From contig CM051514.1 in the NCBI GenBank assembly GCA_028015205.1, positions 49,988,150 through 50,052,149 on the forward strand: DNA of 64,000 bases, given 5' to 3'. Source of the DNA: Mytilisepta virgata. Its lineage: Eukaryota; Mollusca; Bivalvia; Mytilida; Mytilidae. A model generated the notes under the pieces. That model had not been told where the DNA came from. It searched no databases and was given only the letters and a program-made list of their open reading frames with translations. A program made the position numbers and the translations under genes. Shown in pieces: positions 9,101 through 42,244 of the stretch. The stretch's first letter is position 1. Each line of letters opens with the position of its first letter.

Positions 9101-11767
9101 ATAGTAAGGCCACACCAAATTAATTTTTCATTCTTTGGACTTCTGAATGGCAAAAATAGGTGCGAGCAGACGCAATTTTAATTTTAATTTTTATTTTTTT
9201 TCTTGAAAACTTTTTTTTTTTGGGGGGGGGGGGAGTGAAATCAAATTTACGTGCGGCAAAAATTTTTAAAATAAGATATTGAAAAAAACCACATTTTTAC
9301 AAATTTTAGGAGCGGGAGATCAATTTTTATTTTTAATTTCTTGAGAAGTGAAGAATTTGGAGCGAATTTACATGATTTTTCAAAATGAGGCGGCAAAAAA
9401 TGTTTTTCTTAAAATTTACATAGTCCAAAAATCGGAGCGGCAAAATCCAAAGAACTAAAGATCATTTTGATGTGGCCTAAAATATAAGTACACTGGTCTA
9501 AGGTCCTCATATTTTTAGTCCAGTTTGATCCAGTGCAGTACAATTTAAACTGACAATTGGCTTGAGCTATTTTAACTGTTTTGAGAATTGGCTTACATTT
9601 TGGGCGATCGGACACATATGGTTCAAGCCGTTTGATATCAGATAGATATACTAGTATGAGAACTTATGGCAGCAGTTAATTACATAATTTTTTTTGTTCA
9701 CCTGGCATAGAGGAGTTCAGGACACCAGCCTTAATTCAAACCCTAGCTGTCGGCCCCAAGTTTTAAAAATCAAAATTCTACAACTTTATATTTATTGTGT
9801 ATCTACAAACAATCTATGAAAATAAATGTACTGTTTAGAAATAAAATTGAAAATGAAAGAGGAGTTTAGGTCACAAGAAAGCTTGACGGACAGACAGAAG
9901 ATGATGCTAACTACATGTATATCGAGCTTACTTCGAAAATGCAGGGGAAAATATTCATAACAGTGATCAATCCAGAAGAATCAAGGGTGATATTTTCCTA
10001 AGATTTTGATAATTATCACAGGGTGTTAAAGAATTTGGAGGTGAAATTTAATAATTTAGCCCAAAACGTAAGCAGTTTTGAGAGGGAAAAGGCGAATAAC
10101 TCTGACTACGGGTACAACCAAATGATTGTTATGATCACAGGCGCTTGTCTCAGAAAAAAAATTACTATATATTCTCTTGGTATATATAGTAATTTTTTTT
10201 CCGAGACAAGCGCCTGTGGTTATGATCGGAGAAAAAAAATCTAGGCTCCCAAATTTTATGAAAAAGGCAAAAAAAATATACGCTTGAAGATCTGGTATCT
10301 TTTTTAAAATGTATTTCTACGGTGTAATCACCTAAAGGATTCTAGGTCGTTCGTGCAAAGGTCCATGATGTATAACTTCCTCGCATATAAAAGGAAGTAA
10401 GTGGTTGCCACATAAAATTAAAACAATACTCAGTAGGCCCAAGACCACAACTCGTATTGTGGTCTTTGGCCAGTACAAAAAAATATATCTACAGATATTT
10501 TTTCTCTACGTGTACCATAAAAATATAGGAAATGACACCAGCTTCTCAAAGAAATTTTAAGGCTAGGGTAATCGGTCTAACCGTCCGCAATGAGACAACA
10601 CCCCAACTGACTAAAATGACTGATTACATCGAGCTATTTGTTCGTCGTGTGGCATTTCAAAAGGAGCATGGATACCGATTTAGTGTTTGTTTTGATAATT
10701 CACCGAGTGAACTTCAGTAGTATACCACTATGGTACAACAGTAAAAACTATAATGTTTATTTAGACAAAGCATAAATAGTGCAAGAATTTTAGAAAAGAC
10801 TGATTAGATGTGTCATTACCGAAGATGGTGATTAAATAAGTCTTTATTCCATTTGTTCACTAAGTGAACTTCACCACTACACCAGAGTGTTTGTTAAGTG
10901 GAGGTCGAATGTGGTCTTCATAGTACTATAATTTTTATTCAGACAAAGCATAAACGATGCATTGACCTGATATAAACTCTGTCACAAACAGACCTAATTA
11001 TTTAAATGAATAATTTTACAAAGATTACAGGATTATAACAGAGAATATAATATCCGTAATTATATATAATTTTCGTTTATATAATTTGCGTGATTCACGA
11101 ATATAATTTTGACATCAGTAAAATGATATGTTTATGATAGTACTATATCTTTGTAAATTATTTTCAATTAGGTTATACGATGCCGTGCATACTTTGTGCA
11201 ATTGGTGTCATTCAGATGCGCAAATGTTTAAATAACATTGTAAAATTTGAGCGTTCTAAACTTTGTCGTGAATGGTATAAAATGGACTTTAGATAATAGA
11301 ATTACAACCAGGTGATGGCATGCAATGACGCTCAACATAAATCATGTAAATCATATTATATCTACTCCACAAAATCTGCAGATCTGACGAAGGAATAAAA
11401 AGAATATTTTATTAATCTCCTCTGAGGTTCATTTCGACAATAATATCTATAGTCTTATTGATTCAAGGTCAGCAATATTTAAAAAGCGAACGCTTGTATA
11501 TAACCAAAAATTTACAGACAAAATACTTTAATGTCTCTTGACATATGAATATTTTGCACCTGGGTCATTAAAAAATTATACGTACTTGATGCCGTCCTTA
11601 TTTTCTAATATTCCAACTGAATATCCAAAATAGCTTCCTTCTGGTCCCTTAAAAATTATTTTATTGTTTTTGTCAAAGTTAAAACAATGTGAAATTCTCC
11701 CAACACATAGTAAACAAAGACAAATATTATAAACAAACTCCGTAAAATCTGTAGCCATTTTCTGCAT
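12..11767 (-). CDS. Integrin alpha subunit, N-terminal 11 exons (gene runs off left edge)
   Basis: Cell-surface adhesion receptor subunit that pairs with an integrin beta chain to bind matrix or cell ligands. Coding exons in transcript order: 11586-11767, 6757-6884, 5923-6041, 4518-4727, 3660-3708, 2643-2729, 1770-1855, 1587-1646, 1229-1369, 394-487, 12-197. All have AG acceptors and GT donors, and the phases join through 1342 nt (447 codons). Visible in order: signal peptide, FNFD...GPEGSYFGYSV of blade 1, ILVGAPK, QWLG, ICAPRW...GICY, LLFGTPGLNDWSG, YQDSFTGYS, AVGAPRAGNTGQ, GSYFG..LCAVS, LIVGAPM..EEGRV, RFGTAVSNIGDLNKDGF, ISVGSPYED, DVDKNGYL. This is the FG-GAP propeller with a DxDxNG calcium loop. 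No I (vWA) domain is inserted. The CAPRWK..GICY..LRT stretch looks most like the alpha4/alpha9 class, but I cannot run a phylogeny. The stalk, transmembrane and cytoplasmic parts lie outside the window. Confidence 0.95.
394..487 (-). CDS. Integrin alpha exon 10 (RFG..GDLNKDGF)
   Basis: Acceptor TTTTCAG, donor GAAG|GTTGGT. Encodes KVGVLKGLQ, SRFGTAVSNIGDLNKDGFE, a calcium-loop-bearing FG-GAP repeat. Confidence 0.92.
567..957. repeat. 30-bp minisatellite in integrin intron 9
   Basis: About 13 copies of a 30-bp unit (core ATATCGAGACAAAGTAAC) lie between exons 9 and 10. The unit length is a multiple of three, so both strands show spurious repetitive open frames. Substitutions such as CGAGACAAA versus TTAGACAAA alternate between units. 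Confidence 0.93.
1011..1135. repeat. Fragment of a dispersed repeat, partner at 31797-31930
   Basis: A stretch with AAATCAGTGGGGAAATTCC and CGAAATCCAAGG recurs, diverged, at 31797-31930 (AAACAGTGGGAAAAGTCC, CGAAATCCAAAGG). Likely an old transposon fragment; family not recognised. Confidence 0.4.
1229..1369 (-). CDS. Integrin alpha exon 9 (GSYFG..LIVGAPM)
   Basis: Acceptor AAATAG, donor CTG|GTATTT, 47 whole codons. Contains GSYFGAALCAVS, LDYLIVGAPMFAG and EEGRVLVF, the most diagnostic integrin alpha repeat. Confidence 0.93.
1587..1646 (-). CDS. Integrin alpha exon 8 (20 codons)
   Basis: Acceptor TTGCAG, donor CAG|GTCTGT, phase 0 at both ends. Encodes VLLYSSES...LTVDGTQ linking two propeller blades. 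Confidence 0.87.
1770..1855 (-). CDS. Integrin alpha exon 7 (AVGAPRAGN)
   Basis: Acceptor CCTGCCAAAAAG region with GCAG at 1856-1857, donor CAG|GTAATT. Encodes GYSITTGRF then IAVGAPRAGNTGQ, a blade-3/4 FG-GAP repeat core. Confidence 0.92.
2643..2729 (-). CDS. Integrin alpha exon 6
   Basis: Acceptor GCCAG, donor G|GTAAGT. Encodes GVVIESVSGES... to YQDSFTG; the last glycine is split with exon 7. Confidence 0.88.
3111..3234. repeat. Fold-back hairpin, ~45-bp arms
   Basis: The left arm (3111-3157, with GGAAAATATATAATTTATTT) is complementary to the right arm (3187-3234, with AAATAAATTTATATTTTCC). The GC-richer apex repeats GCGAGC. It lies in integrin intron 5. A similar layout recurs at 63461-63588 and 60538-60638. 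Confidence 0.75.
3660..3708 (-). CDS. Integrin alpha exon 5 (49-nt micro-exon)
   Basis: Acceptor TTTTTGTAG, donor CAG|GTAAGA. Encodes KNDTLLFGTPGLNDWS plus one base of the next glycine, the counterpart of the LLGAPGxxxWxG motif. Too short to appear as an independent ORF; found by phase and motif continuity. Confidence 0.87.
4518..4727 (-). CDS. Integrin alpha exon 4 (CAPRW..GICY disulfide segment)
   Basis: Acceptor TTTACAG, donor AAG|GTAACT; 70 whole codons. Carries ICAPRWKDSYL, GICY and LRTPP, then GAMGVSATFSK. This ligand-facing segment varies most among integrin classes, and here it resembles the alpha4/alpha9 pattern. Confidence 0.9.
5081..5745. repeat. 66-bp minisatellite in integrin intron 3
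   Basis: About ten copies of a 66-bp unit (core GGCTTGTGACAGACACATA) between exons 3 and 4. Successive units start exactly 66 bp apart at 5306 and 5372. One 3n unit leaves an open minus-strand frame across most of the array, which is not a gene. Confidence 0.92.
5923..6041 (-). CDS. Integrin alpha exon 3
   Basis: Acceptor AAACAG, donor GTGAGT. Encodes the NDQWLGMTLDVEPNNHSSVV segment leading straight into ICAPRW of exon 4; enters at phase 1 and leaves at phase 0. Confidence 0.9.
6757..6884 (-). CDS. Integrin alpha exon 2 (ILVGAPK blade)
   Basis: The acceptor TTGTAG precedes 6884 and the donor is G|GTATGT. Encodes ILVGAPK, then PGQLYSCKYS...QCIPV with the paired cysteines typical of the first integrin alpha blade. 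Confidence 0.92.
7571..8542 (+). CDS. MTG1: Mitochondrial ribosome-associated GTPase 1 (MTG1/YlqF-RbgA family)
   Basis: GTPase that assists assembly of the large mitochondrial ribosomal subunit. 323 codons, close to the usual length for the family. The circularly permuted order of this class is clear: RWFPGHM near residue 24, DARIPISGRNP near 52, G4 NKFD at 78-81, then G1 GVPNTGKST at 148-156, G2 GVTR near 180 and G3 DTPG at 201-204. The first in-frame ATG is used; a second ATG six codons on would still leave an N-terminal leader. The frame has no introns, unlike most animal MTG1 genes as I know them, and lies antisense within integrin intron 1. AATAAA follows the stop at 8548 and 8581. No poly(A) tract or flanking repeat is obvious, so a retrocopy origin is possible but unproven. 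Confidence 0.95.
   Translation: MHLTANMTASFRKTFSLPDNNLMRWFPGHMQTAMSRMQARFKDTDCVVEIHDARIPISGRNPRFKDMITLKPHVLLLNKFDLCDRRLKHKVLDKLAGMGVDHVLFTECSKFRSHEIKNELIPTVLEAINSRPRFNRKDEELYNLMVIGVPNTGKSTFINAVRRMHTTKLKNVTAVGAIAGVTRRVNTGIRVHFSPEIYLIDTPGILTPNIPNIEAGMRLSLCGCLPDHLVGEHYIVDYLLFWLNKNGHFSYVEKFELAEPSENVLQFLTHVAKQEKFIKNIKDINSPHHNMVLKPDFMRAAQHVLKLFRTGELGAFTIDSDLL
8548..8586 (+). terminator. MTG1 polyadenylation signals
   Basis: AATAAA at 8548-8553 and again at 8581-8586, 6 and 39 bases after the MTG1 stop codon. Which one is used cannot be told from sequence. Confidence 0.6.
8587..9107. other. Integrin intron 1 between MTG1 and the TAA-flanked element
   Basis: AT-rich single-copy-looking DNA. I see no gene, strong repeat or open frame worth reporting here. 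Confidence 0.5.
9108..9477. mobile_element. PIF/Harbinger-like MITE (TAA target duplication)
   Basis: Imperfect terminal inverted repeats: GGCCACACCAAATT at the left, AATGATGTGGCC-type at the right, with matching ATTCTTTGGACTT / AAATCCAAAGAAC blocks. They are flanked by TAA on both sides (9105-9107 and 9478-9480). The interior is AT-rich with a T10G12-type tract near 9211-9235 and no coding capacity. A TAA/TTA duplication is typical of PIF/Harbinger elements; the family call is inference. Confidence 0.6.
10136..10218. repeat. Near-perfect 37-bp-arm hairpin
   Basis: The left arm, from CACAGGCGCTTGTCTC through AAAAAAAATTACTATATA, pairs with the right arm, TATATAGTAATTTTTTTT through GAGACAAGCGCCTGTG, with one mismatch around a loop of about 9 bases. 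Non-coding; likely the remains of a palindromic mini-transposon. Confidence 0.9.
10219..11585. other. Rest of integrin intron 1 (promoter-proximal part)
   Basis: Contains two diverged copies of a segment that includes GTGAACTTCA and ATTCAGACAAAGCATAAA (around 10700-10780 and 10860-10960). Otherwise AT-rich with no supported gene. Confidence 0.4.
11586..11767 (-). CDS. Integrin alpha exon 1: signal peptide and first propeller strand
   Basis: Starts at ATG 11767; a second in-frame ATG lies three codons on. A hydrophobic stretch (FVYNICLCLLCVGRIS) is followed by HCFNFD, the usual mature start of integrin alpha chains. The donor CAA|GTACGT at 11584-11585 leaves phase 2. The alternative GTATAA three codons' worth of bases later breaks the ILVGAPK frame of exon 2, so it was rejected. 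Confidence 0.9.
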
Positions 11768-12439
11768 GTTATATCATTATAGTTTTTACATGTCTGTCAC
11801 CGTTCGTAATTATCCCAGTCAGGAGTAATCAATTCTCTAAATATGTCATAGGATGGGATTTAAACACAACCAACTCTAAAAACTTTTCATTCAACACTTG
11901 TTCTAATATTGTGGTTTAAATATCGGTTTTATATACAATTTTTGAAGATGACTGTAAATTATTTTAAACTTCCTTTTGGACAACCAAAATAGTAAAGTTT
12001 TTGTGTTTTAATATCGTACACTATCATGTAATATGTAGATTTATAATACGGGAACATGAATGTATTTGCAGAACTCTCGACATTTCCTTTTAAATGTGTG
12101 TCCTATCATTAATAACCTTTGAACTTTTTTGACTTGGATGAATACTTATATAACAGTCACAAGTTAGTGTAGTCCAATATGTGTTCAAATCACAATTGTT
12201 TTTCTAGTAACACTATTTCACCCATTGAAAAACGATAACGCAAATTTAGACTACTACGTATTTTCATATTGAATAAAAACACCAAAACCGTAATTTTAGA
12301 AATTTAGATTTGCTGTAAAACACGAAATACAACTTATTTCTAGGGATTTCATTATTATATACATACTGGTACATATTTAATTGTGTTGAAAATTGATAAT
12401 GGTTATGTGTTGTATGAGGGAGTTGTCTCCCATTTGTTA

Positions 12440-12530
12440 ATGATTGAGAATATATAAAATTATATGTGTCTTGTAATATGCCCTCCTGGGGCCCTAATAT
12501 GGAAATAAAAATATCTATCTATTTTGTTTT
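12440..12530 (+). mobile_element. LINE 3' end with ATCT tail
   Basis: A short segment (TATGCCCTCCTGGGGCCC, then AATATGGAAATAAAAATATC) ends in TATCTATCTAT. Short tandem repeats at the 3' terminus are characteristic of CR1/L2-type non-LTR retrotransposons. Family not resolved. Confidence 0.4.
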
Positions 12531-13149
12531 TGTCGCGAAAAATACCGTGCATGACTCCTAGCCACTAAAGAAGTACTGTTTTATTTGTCCCAATGGACTC
12601 TGTTTTCAGGAAGTGTGATTTCCGCTACTAGTGCTCCAGGCCAAAAACATGATGAACAAAAACAGTAACATGATATCGCAGAGCAAAAAGGCAAATAAAA
12701 CCATAAATATTGAGAGGAGGAAAAAACTCAGACCAGATCCGTTTTCCAACATTTTACAATCAAGCTCATAAATTATAGTAAAATGCTACATCAGCCATGT
12801 CAGCTGAGCTGCGATTCTTGTCAGGATTCGTCAGAAGATTCGTCTTCAATAAATATTGAACAATACCAATTTGTTTGCAAATTAAATTTGTAATTTTGAC
12901 AAATAATGTCTCATCAATTATGCAGAAGGTCACAGATATGTAATGTCAAGATGTTACCAAGCCTAATGATTCAAATAGTGAAAAGGGTTAAGAACAAAAT
13001 AACCAAAGGGATGAGTCATGCCTTGGGTGATACTTCTTAGGTTTTCATTTTATAAGGAACAATTCAGTGTCTCAATGGCGTGAAAATCCATAGAGCAAAG
13101 CTTCAATACTTGTGAAATTTTACAATACGGTTAAAAATGTGTATAGTGT

Positions 13150-13450
13150 GTGTCAGTCTGCACTGCAAATTGGTAATGAACACTCATTGTGATTCTCTAT
13201 TGTTAGAGATGTAAGTCCTACATTGTTAATCTGCTATATAGATGATTTACTCAAGACTTTTGATAATACATGTATGCATCCAGTACTTGATACTTTGTGT
13301 ATCTCGAGTCTCAGCTACGCGGACGATTCAGTTTTATTCTATGAAACACACCAGGGACTCGAAAATACCCTAGGTAAACTCAAAAATTATTGTTATAATA
13401 CCGAAAATGAAGGAAATACGGGATCTTGGTTACTTTACATAGTTACGGTA
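13150..13450 (+). pseudogene. Non-LTR retrotransposon reverse transcriptase fragment
   Basis: The frame through 13190-13430 reads SPTLLICYIDDLLKTF..., ...LSYADDSVLFYE, then GLENTLGKLKNYC. This is the LINE reverse-transcriptase palm with its YADD catalytic box. An upstream stop and the short length show it is a degraded remnant. Confidence 0.75.
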
Positions 13451-13695
13451 TGATAAACATTTTGTTGATGGGCGGATATATGACCCATCACGTAGTTATT
13501 AACCATTAAATGATGTTGCAAATAACGGACACAGGAGTAACAGGGTCAACTTTCCTGATGATGATGCGTTCTCTAGATAACAGGATGACTTTCCAGGAGA
13601 CGATACTCAAGTGAAGCATGCGCCTGTATAGGACAGAGCCACAAAGGAACAATTGAAAAATAATCAAAATGACTTGAATATTAATAAAAAAATGT

Positions 13696-14079
13696 TTGAA
13701 CCAACTCAGTATTACATTCTCGAATGTTTGTGGTTTAAAATTAAAACTGTTATGTCCAGATTTTCTTTATATTTTATATGCACATGAAATGTATAGAAAA
13801 TTATTATACAAATGTAGACAAACTGACCACCCCCTAGGCATTGAGGTTGGCAAATATATGAACATTCCCAGAGAACAAAGACTTTGCAAAAAATGTAAAG
13901 TTACAGATGACAAGGAACACTTCTTTTTTATTGTGAACAAAATTTACCTTTGCGCCCGAAATTGTTATTTTTTTAAAGGACCAAGTTCATTATTTCAAGA
14001 CATGAATTTTACAAATAAATTACTTTTTCTTTATAAGTCCCGCTCCCGAACTTGTTTGTCATATTGCTGCCTTCATTAA
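13696..14079 (+). pseudogene. LINE remnant: endonuclease start fused to C-terminal tail
   Basis: The frame begins with SITFSNVCGLKLKLLCPDF, typical of the first strand of a LINE apurinic endonuclease. It then jumps to LGIEVGKYMNIPREQRLCKKC...DKEHF, typical of the zinc-knuckle region after the reverse transcriptase. The middle of the element is missing, so this is an internally deleted copy on the same strand as the 13150-13450 fragment. Confidence 0.65.
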
Positions 14080-14228
14080 CTGAAAAATATTGTAAACTAA
14101 AATGACCCCTTATATTTCATTAAAGAGCTTTTATTTACTTTTATTCAGCAAATGATACCCTGTCCAACCTCTCAGATAAGCAGGATGACGTATATGTCAT
14201 CCATATTACGACAACATACAACTTTCAG

Positions 14229-14345
14229 TTGGGCATTGAATCAGAATCAGAATCAGAATATTTATTGGTCCAAAATCCAAAACATAAGGATTGTCACCAA
14301 AATATAACAAACAAGAACATAAACATGATTAAAGAAACAAACATA
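14229..14345 (-). mobile_element. LINE 3' end with ATTCTG tail (minus strand)
   Basis: Read on the minus strand, GGACCAATAAATATTCTG ends in three ATTCTG copies. This pattern fits the microsatellite-type 3' terminus of a non-LTR element inserted in the reverse direction. Confidence 0.4.
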
Positions 14346-14921
14346 TATCAAGTAAACATACGTGTATTAATATACAATCAACCAAACCTTGGACCCATGC
14401 CTCCATCAAATTTCAATTTCTTTAATACCAATTTAATATAAGGATGGCTGAATCACAAATGAATCCGATCTGCATAATTATGATTTATTTCCAAATTCGC
14501 GATATTTCTATGAAATCTTAAGACTTCAGTCTAAAACAAAATATTTTTTATAGTGTTATCTTTAACTTAAGGAGTATGCTTAAACTAAGAAGCGAATAAT
14601 AGAAAGTTCTCATAATATCATATAATTTATATTGAACTTACATATCTCGATCGAATTATTAAATAAATTAATTTGTAACGTAAAATCTGGTTAAGATAAT
14701 TCATAAACTTTCAATGACATCTCTGTGGTAAATTTTACGAATTAAAATATCTTATAAAGTGACATATTTGGTCCTGAAATATAATTTTATTTCTAAATAT
14801 ATTTTTTTATGTAAGGATTACTAGATATCTTACATATTTTATTAGATTGGGATCTTTTATCTTATAATATAAAGTTCATGTCTGATCTTATTATTTCACT
14901 TCGCTTTTTATGTTGACGGTA

Positions 14922-16309
14922 TCTATAATACTAAATTTACGAATTAGCCGAATAGGCGGCAAAACGCGTGGTTCAAAATAAACGATGTATGGTTCAGATT
15001 ATAAAGGTTATTATCGGATTTAACAATCTGCATTTATAAATTTAAACTGCAGTTTTGTTTATGTGCAAATGGAATTTGCATGGACTTTCCCGGTATGAAT
15101 TCTCCCAACATATCCCTTAGAAGGTTCTCGAATGCATCATTTTAACACATTGGTTTAAATAAACAATTATGCACATATTTTAAATGTATTTTTGTTTGAA
15201 ATTACGGAAGAAGAGTAAAACAAATTAAAAACATTCTCCTTCGAGTGCGATGTTTCCGCTTCATGTATTCAGGATTGTTTTTTCTACAGTAATGCAATTT
15301 CTCCTAACTATAAACATTATGAACTTTGAAGATTATGAAGAAGTAAGGCAAAGTTCAGAGGAATTCCTAACTTAGTTGTTTTTTAGATTGCTCGGATGTT
15401 TACTTTGCACAAAGTGATAAAACCAACCATTATCCATTTTTACATTATTTGTCATATGACCTGTCTAAATATATCTCTACCATACAATTCCCTGTAAGCC
15501 CTAGATAAAAATATTTTTAACAAATGGTCATCTTTATCATTAATAACGAAATTTATCTCGGACATCTTTATAAACGTGGACAGCATACACAGCCACACAC
15601 TAAAAATGCTTTTATCGTCTGTTTGATTTATTTGTGAAATTAAGCCTCGCTTGCCCTGCCCATGATGACAATGGACAATTGGAACAATTATTTTCCAAAA
15701 ATATGCTCTATTTAACTCACGGCATCTTTTGAAAAATTCATCCGTCACTAAGGAAATGTTTATTCATATTCTTTTTCATATTTATTCTGAATGAAAAAGG
15801 TAATGCATTATGAAATGTGTATTTAATGAAAGCTTTTCATCAAGTTCCAGTTCAGAATTAATTGTAACATAAACATATTGACAATTTATGTGTTTGTATT
15901 TTCGTCATAGATTTTGACTATGATGGAACCTTAAGGTCCATTTTGGTAATTCTACGTGGCATACAGTCTACTTCATCAGTGGATACATCTTCGGTAGTAA
16001 CGAACAACCATATGACAATTAGGTCACGTTGACCTACATTTCACGCTTCATTGACTTTGGTTAAAGTTTGCATTAACATCCATTTCTGGAATACTACAGC
16101 ATATATAGACATGAAACTATCAGTTGATACCACCTACTTGACAGGAAAGTTTATGGGAAGCCTGCCACAACATCCACATTGAGTTCCTGTTCCAAGAATG
16201 CCATGGCCGCAAAAACTTTTTAAAGTCAATATGGCCACCACAAAATTAAAAAAAAAACAAAACAAAAAAAATGCTTATTTTCCCGCGCTCGCGCGGGTTC
16301 AATGTCTAG
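14922..16309 (+). mobile_element. Non-autonomous Helitron, copy A
   Basis: Starts TCTATAATACTAAATTTACG after an A and ends with hairpin CCCGCGCTCGCGCGGG, then TTCAATGT and CTAG before a T. These are the classic Helitron ends (5' TC, 3' hairpin plus CTRR, A/T insertion). 1388 bp. No Rep/helicase is encoded. A gene-like block lies on the minus strand (15452-15748). Two other copies lie at 47305-49195 (opposite direction) and 61722-63084. Confidence 0.88.
15452..15748 (-). pseudogene. Gene-like block inside Helitron A, unknown protein
   Basis: Encodes [15 protein letters not shown]...KIIVPIV, then after a frame-shifted middle [18 protein letters not shown] and [13 protein letters not shown]. 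Compared with the copy at 47808-48158, one base is missing near the IVPIV segment, so the middle is read out of frame and restored later. I do not recognise the family. Confidence 0.5.
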
Positions 16310-16811
16310 TATATCATTTTTATTTTATTTTCTCGTTCTATTGTTTTCCACCGCGTTATCTTGCAACAAGCCTACTCCTTGATAACCTTCTTCTTCTTCT
16401 GTGTATAAGCCTCCTTTAAGTAGGAGCACCTCCGAATGGAGTATATACCCTTAATGCCTTATTAAAATTTTTTTTTTAACACATTATAAATATGTACAGC
16501 ACATGCATATAAAAGAAGGAAAGTTATGTTTTTTTACATGGCATATATACAGGGACTAGGGTAACCTCAAAATAATTTAATGCACTCTCTTGTGAGGAGA
16601 TTTGAAAGGTGTCTTACGTATGAAATCGCACTTCCTTTGTAAATAGAAGAAAATGTAGCAAGGAAAATTTCAGTGACAATCGTATACACCAGAGGCCGTT
16701 GTTTATTTTTCTTTGAGAATTTAATATGAGGGAAATATTTTTCAGTCTAAAACAATGATTGTATGGTGATATTTGAACGTTAATTTAAAAGATTGTATCC
16801 TTAAAAAAAAG
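16310..16811. promoter_or_regulatory. Upstream region of DHX8
   Basis: About 500 bp between the Helitron end and the DHX8 start codon. It must hold the 5' UTR and probably the core promoter, unless there is an upstream non-coding exon. No TATA box at a sensible spacing is visible. Confidence 0.35.
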
Positions 16812-40848
<24,037 letters not shown>

Positions 40849-41585
40849 ATTTATCAGCTGTATCTCATTGGTATATCACTGACTTTCAGGAGAATCCAAT
40901 CTGAAGTTTAGCTTTTGATTGATCAGCAGTACATTTGGTGTATATCCCAAAAGTTATATTTTACAGGTCTTTCAAGAAAATTTGTACACCAATTTTGTTT
41001 GTAATGAGTGAAAAATACTGATATTTAATGTGTATATGGGTAACAGTACCAGTAGCTCAAAGGTATAATAGAAGGTACAAATATGAACTGTAAAAGTAAA
41101 TTCATTTATTGTAACCAAATAATCGGAAAACTTGGGGTATATAGAGCAACCATTCCTCCCAATTTCTGTGACGAGTGTACTTCTTCCCTTCCGATTTTTA
41201 ATTTGAAATATTTTTATATTTTAAAACAGCTGACACTCCCATGTAAATTACGTTTCTTTTATGACTGCAAAGTACCAAATCAAAAATGCAAGTTTTTTGT
41301 ATGGCAGATAAAAAATAATATTGTCTCATCCCTGTCAATCCTTACATCATACCATTTCAGTTCTTAATTTTGATTTTTTGTGAAATAATAGTAAATACCT
41401 ACATTTACTTTCAAAAAAACTACGACATACAAAAAACTTGCCCACTCATCTTGATTTCTTCTAAAACTTTTGATTGAAATGGTGGAATTATAAATGCTAT
41501 TAAAAATTGTTTTTAGAGTATATTTTCAAGAAATATCATTTCAAATTACTTGGACATATTTTAATTGTATTTTGTAGATGTTATC

Positions 41586-41591
41586 AATAAA
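41586..41591 (+). terminator. Candidate DHX8 polyadenylation signal
   Basis: AATAAA about 740 bases after the DHX8 stop. Other candidates exist further on, so the true 3' end is uncertain. Confidence 0.35.
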
Positions 41592-42244
41592 TCATCAAAC
41601 CTGTTAAGAGTTTTTTTCTTACATGCATACCAGAATTATTGAGTACTAAAAAAATTATTTGATTTAGATAAATGTAAAGATTACTAAAATGCAAAATCAA
41701 GAGTGAAAAATGTATATATCACTCGACGCTGCTGCTTGGGGCAAAAGAAACACAAAAACAATAGCCAAATTTCAGTTAGAAATGGAAATTGTATCATCTT
41801 TTCTTGAAAGTAACCATATCATTCTTCTCAAAAAGCACAGATTGCATTGACAGGGTGTTGAGTAATGATTCATAAAGGTAAACAAACTCACTGGGGATAA
41901 ACTATGTTCTTAGACCTAAATTTATACGCTCTCCTGGGCAAAAGGACCAATGACAAAATAACTGAACAGAAGAAAATCACTTTGCAATCATTGTCATAAA
42001 ACTGCTGTAAAAATCTTTCTCATCAAAGCTGTTCCCAAATATGGACCAGACTTTAGTGGAATGATGGTCCCCTTTAAAATTGTATCATGGGGTCTGGGCA
42101 CTGGACATTCTTTTATTAAAACATATTTAGAAACCTTATCCAATGGGAACAGTAGACCAATTAGTACCAAATTTCCTGTTTGTCACTTTTTAAAATTTTT
42201 ACTTAAAACCAGTATACCTTCTGTACCAAGAAGATAGAAAAATC

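Larger units (their letters stand above)
11768..14921. other. Divergent intergenic region, left part
   Basis: Lies between the integrin start (minus) and the DHX8 start (plus), so promoters for both genes should be within 11768-16811; no TATA box or other core element stands out. It holds LINE debris (next entries) and AT-rich sequence. Confidence 0.5.
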
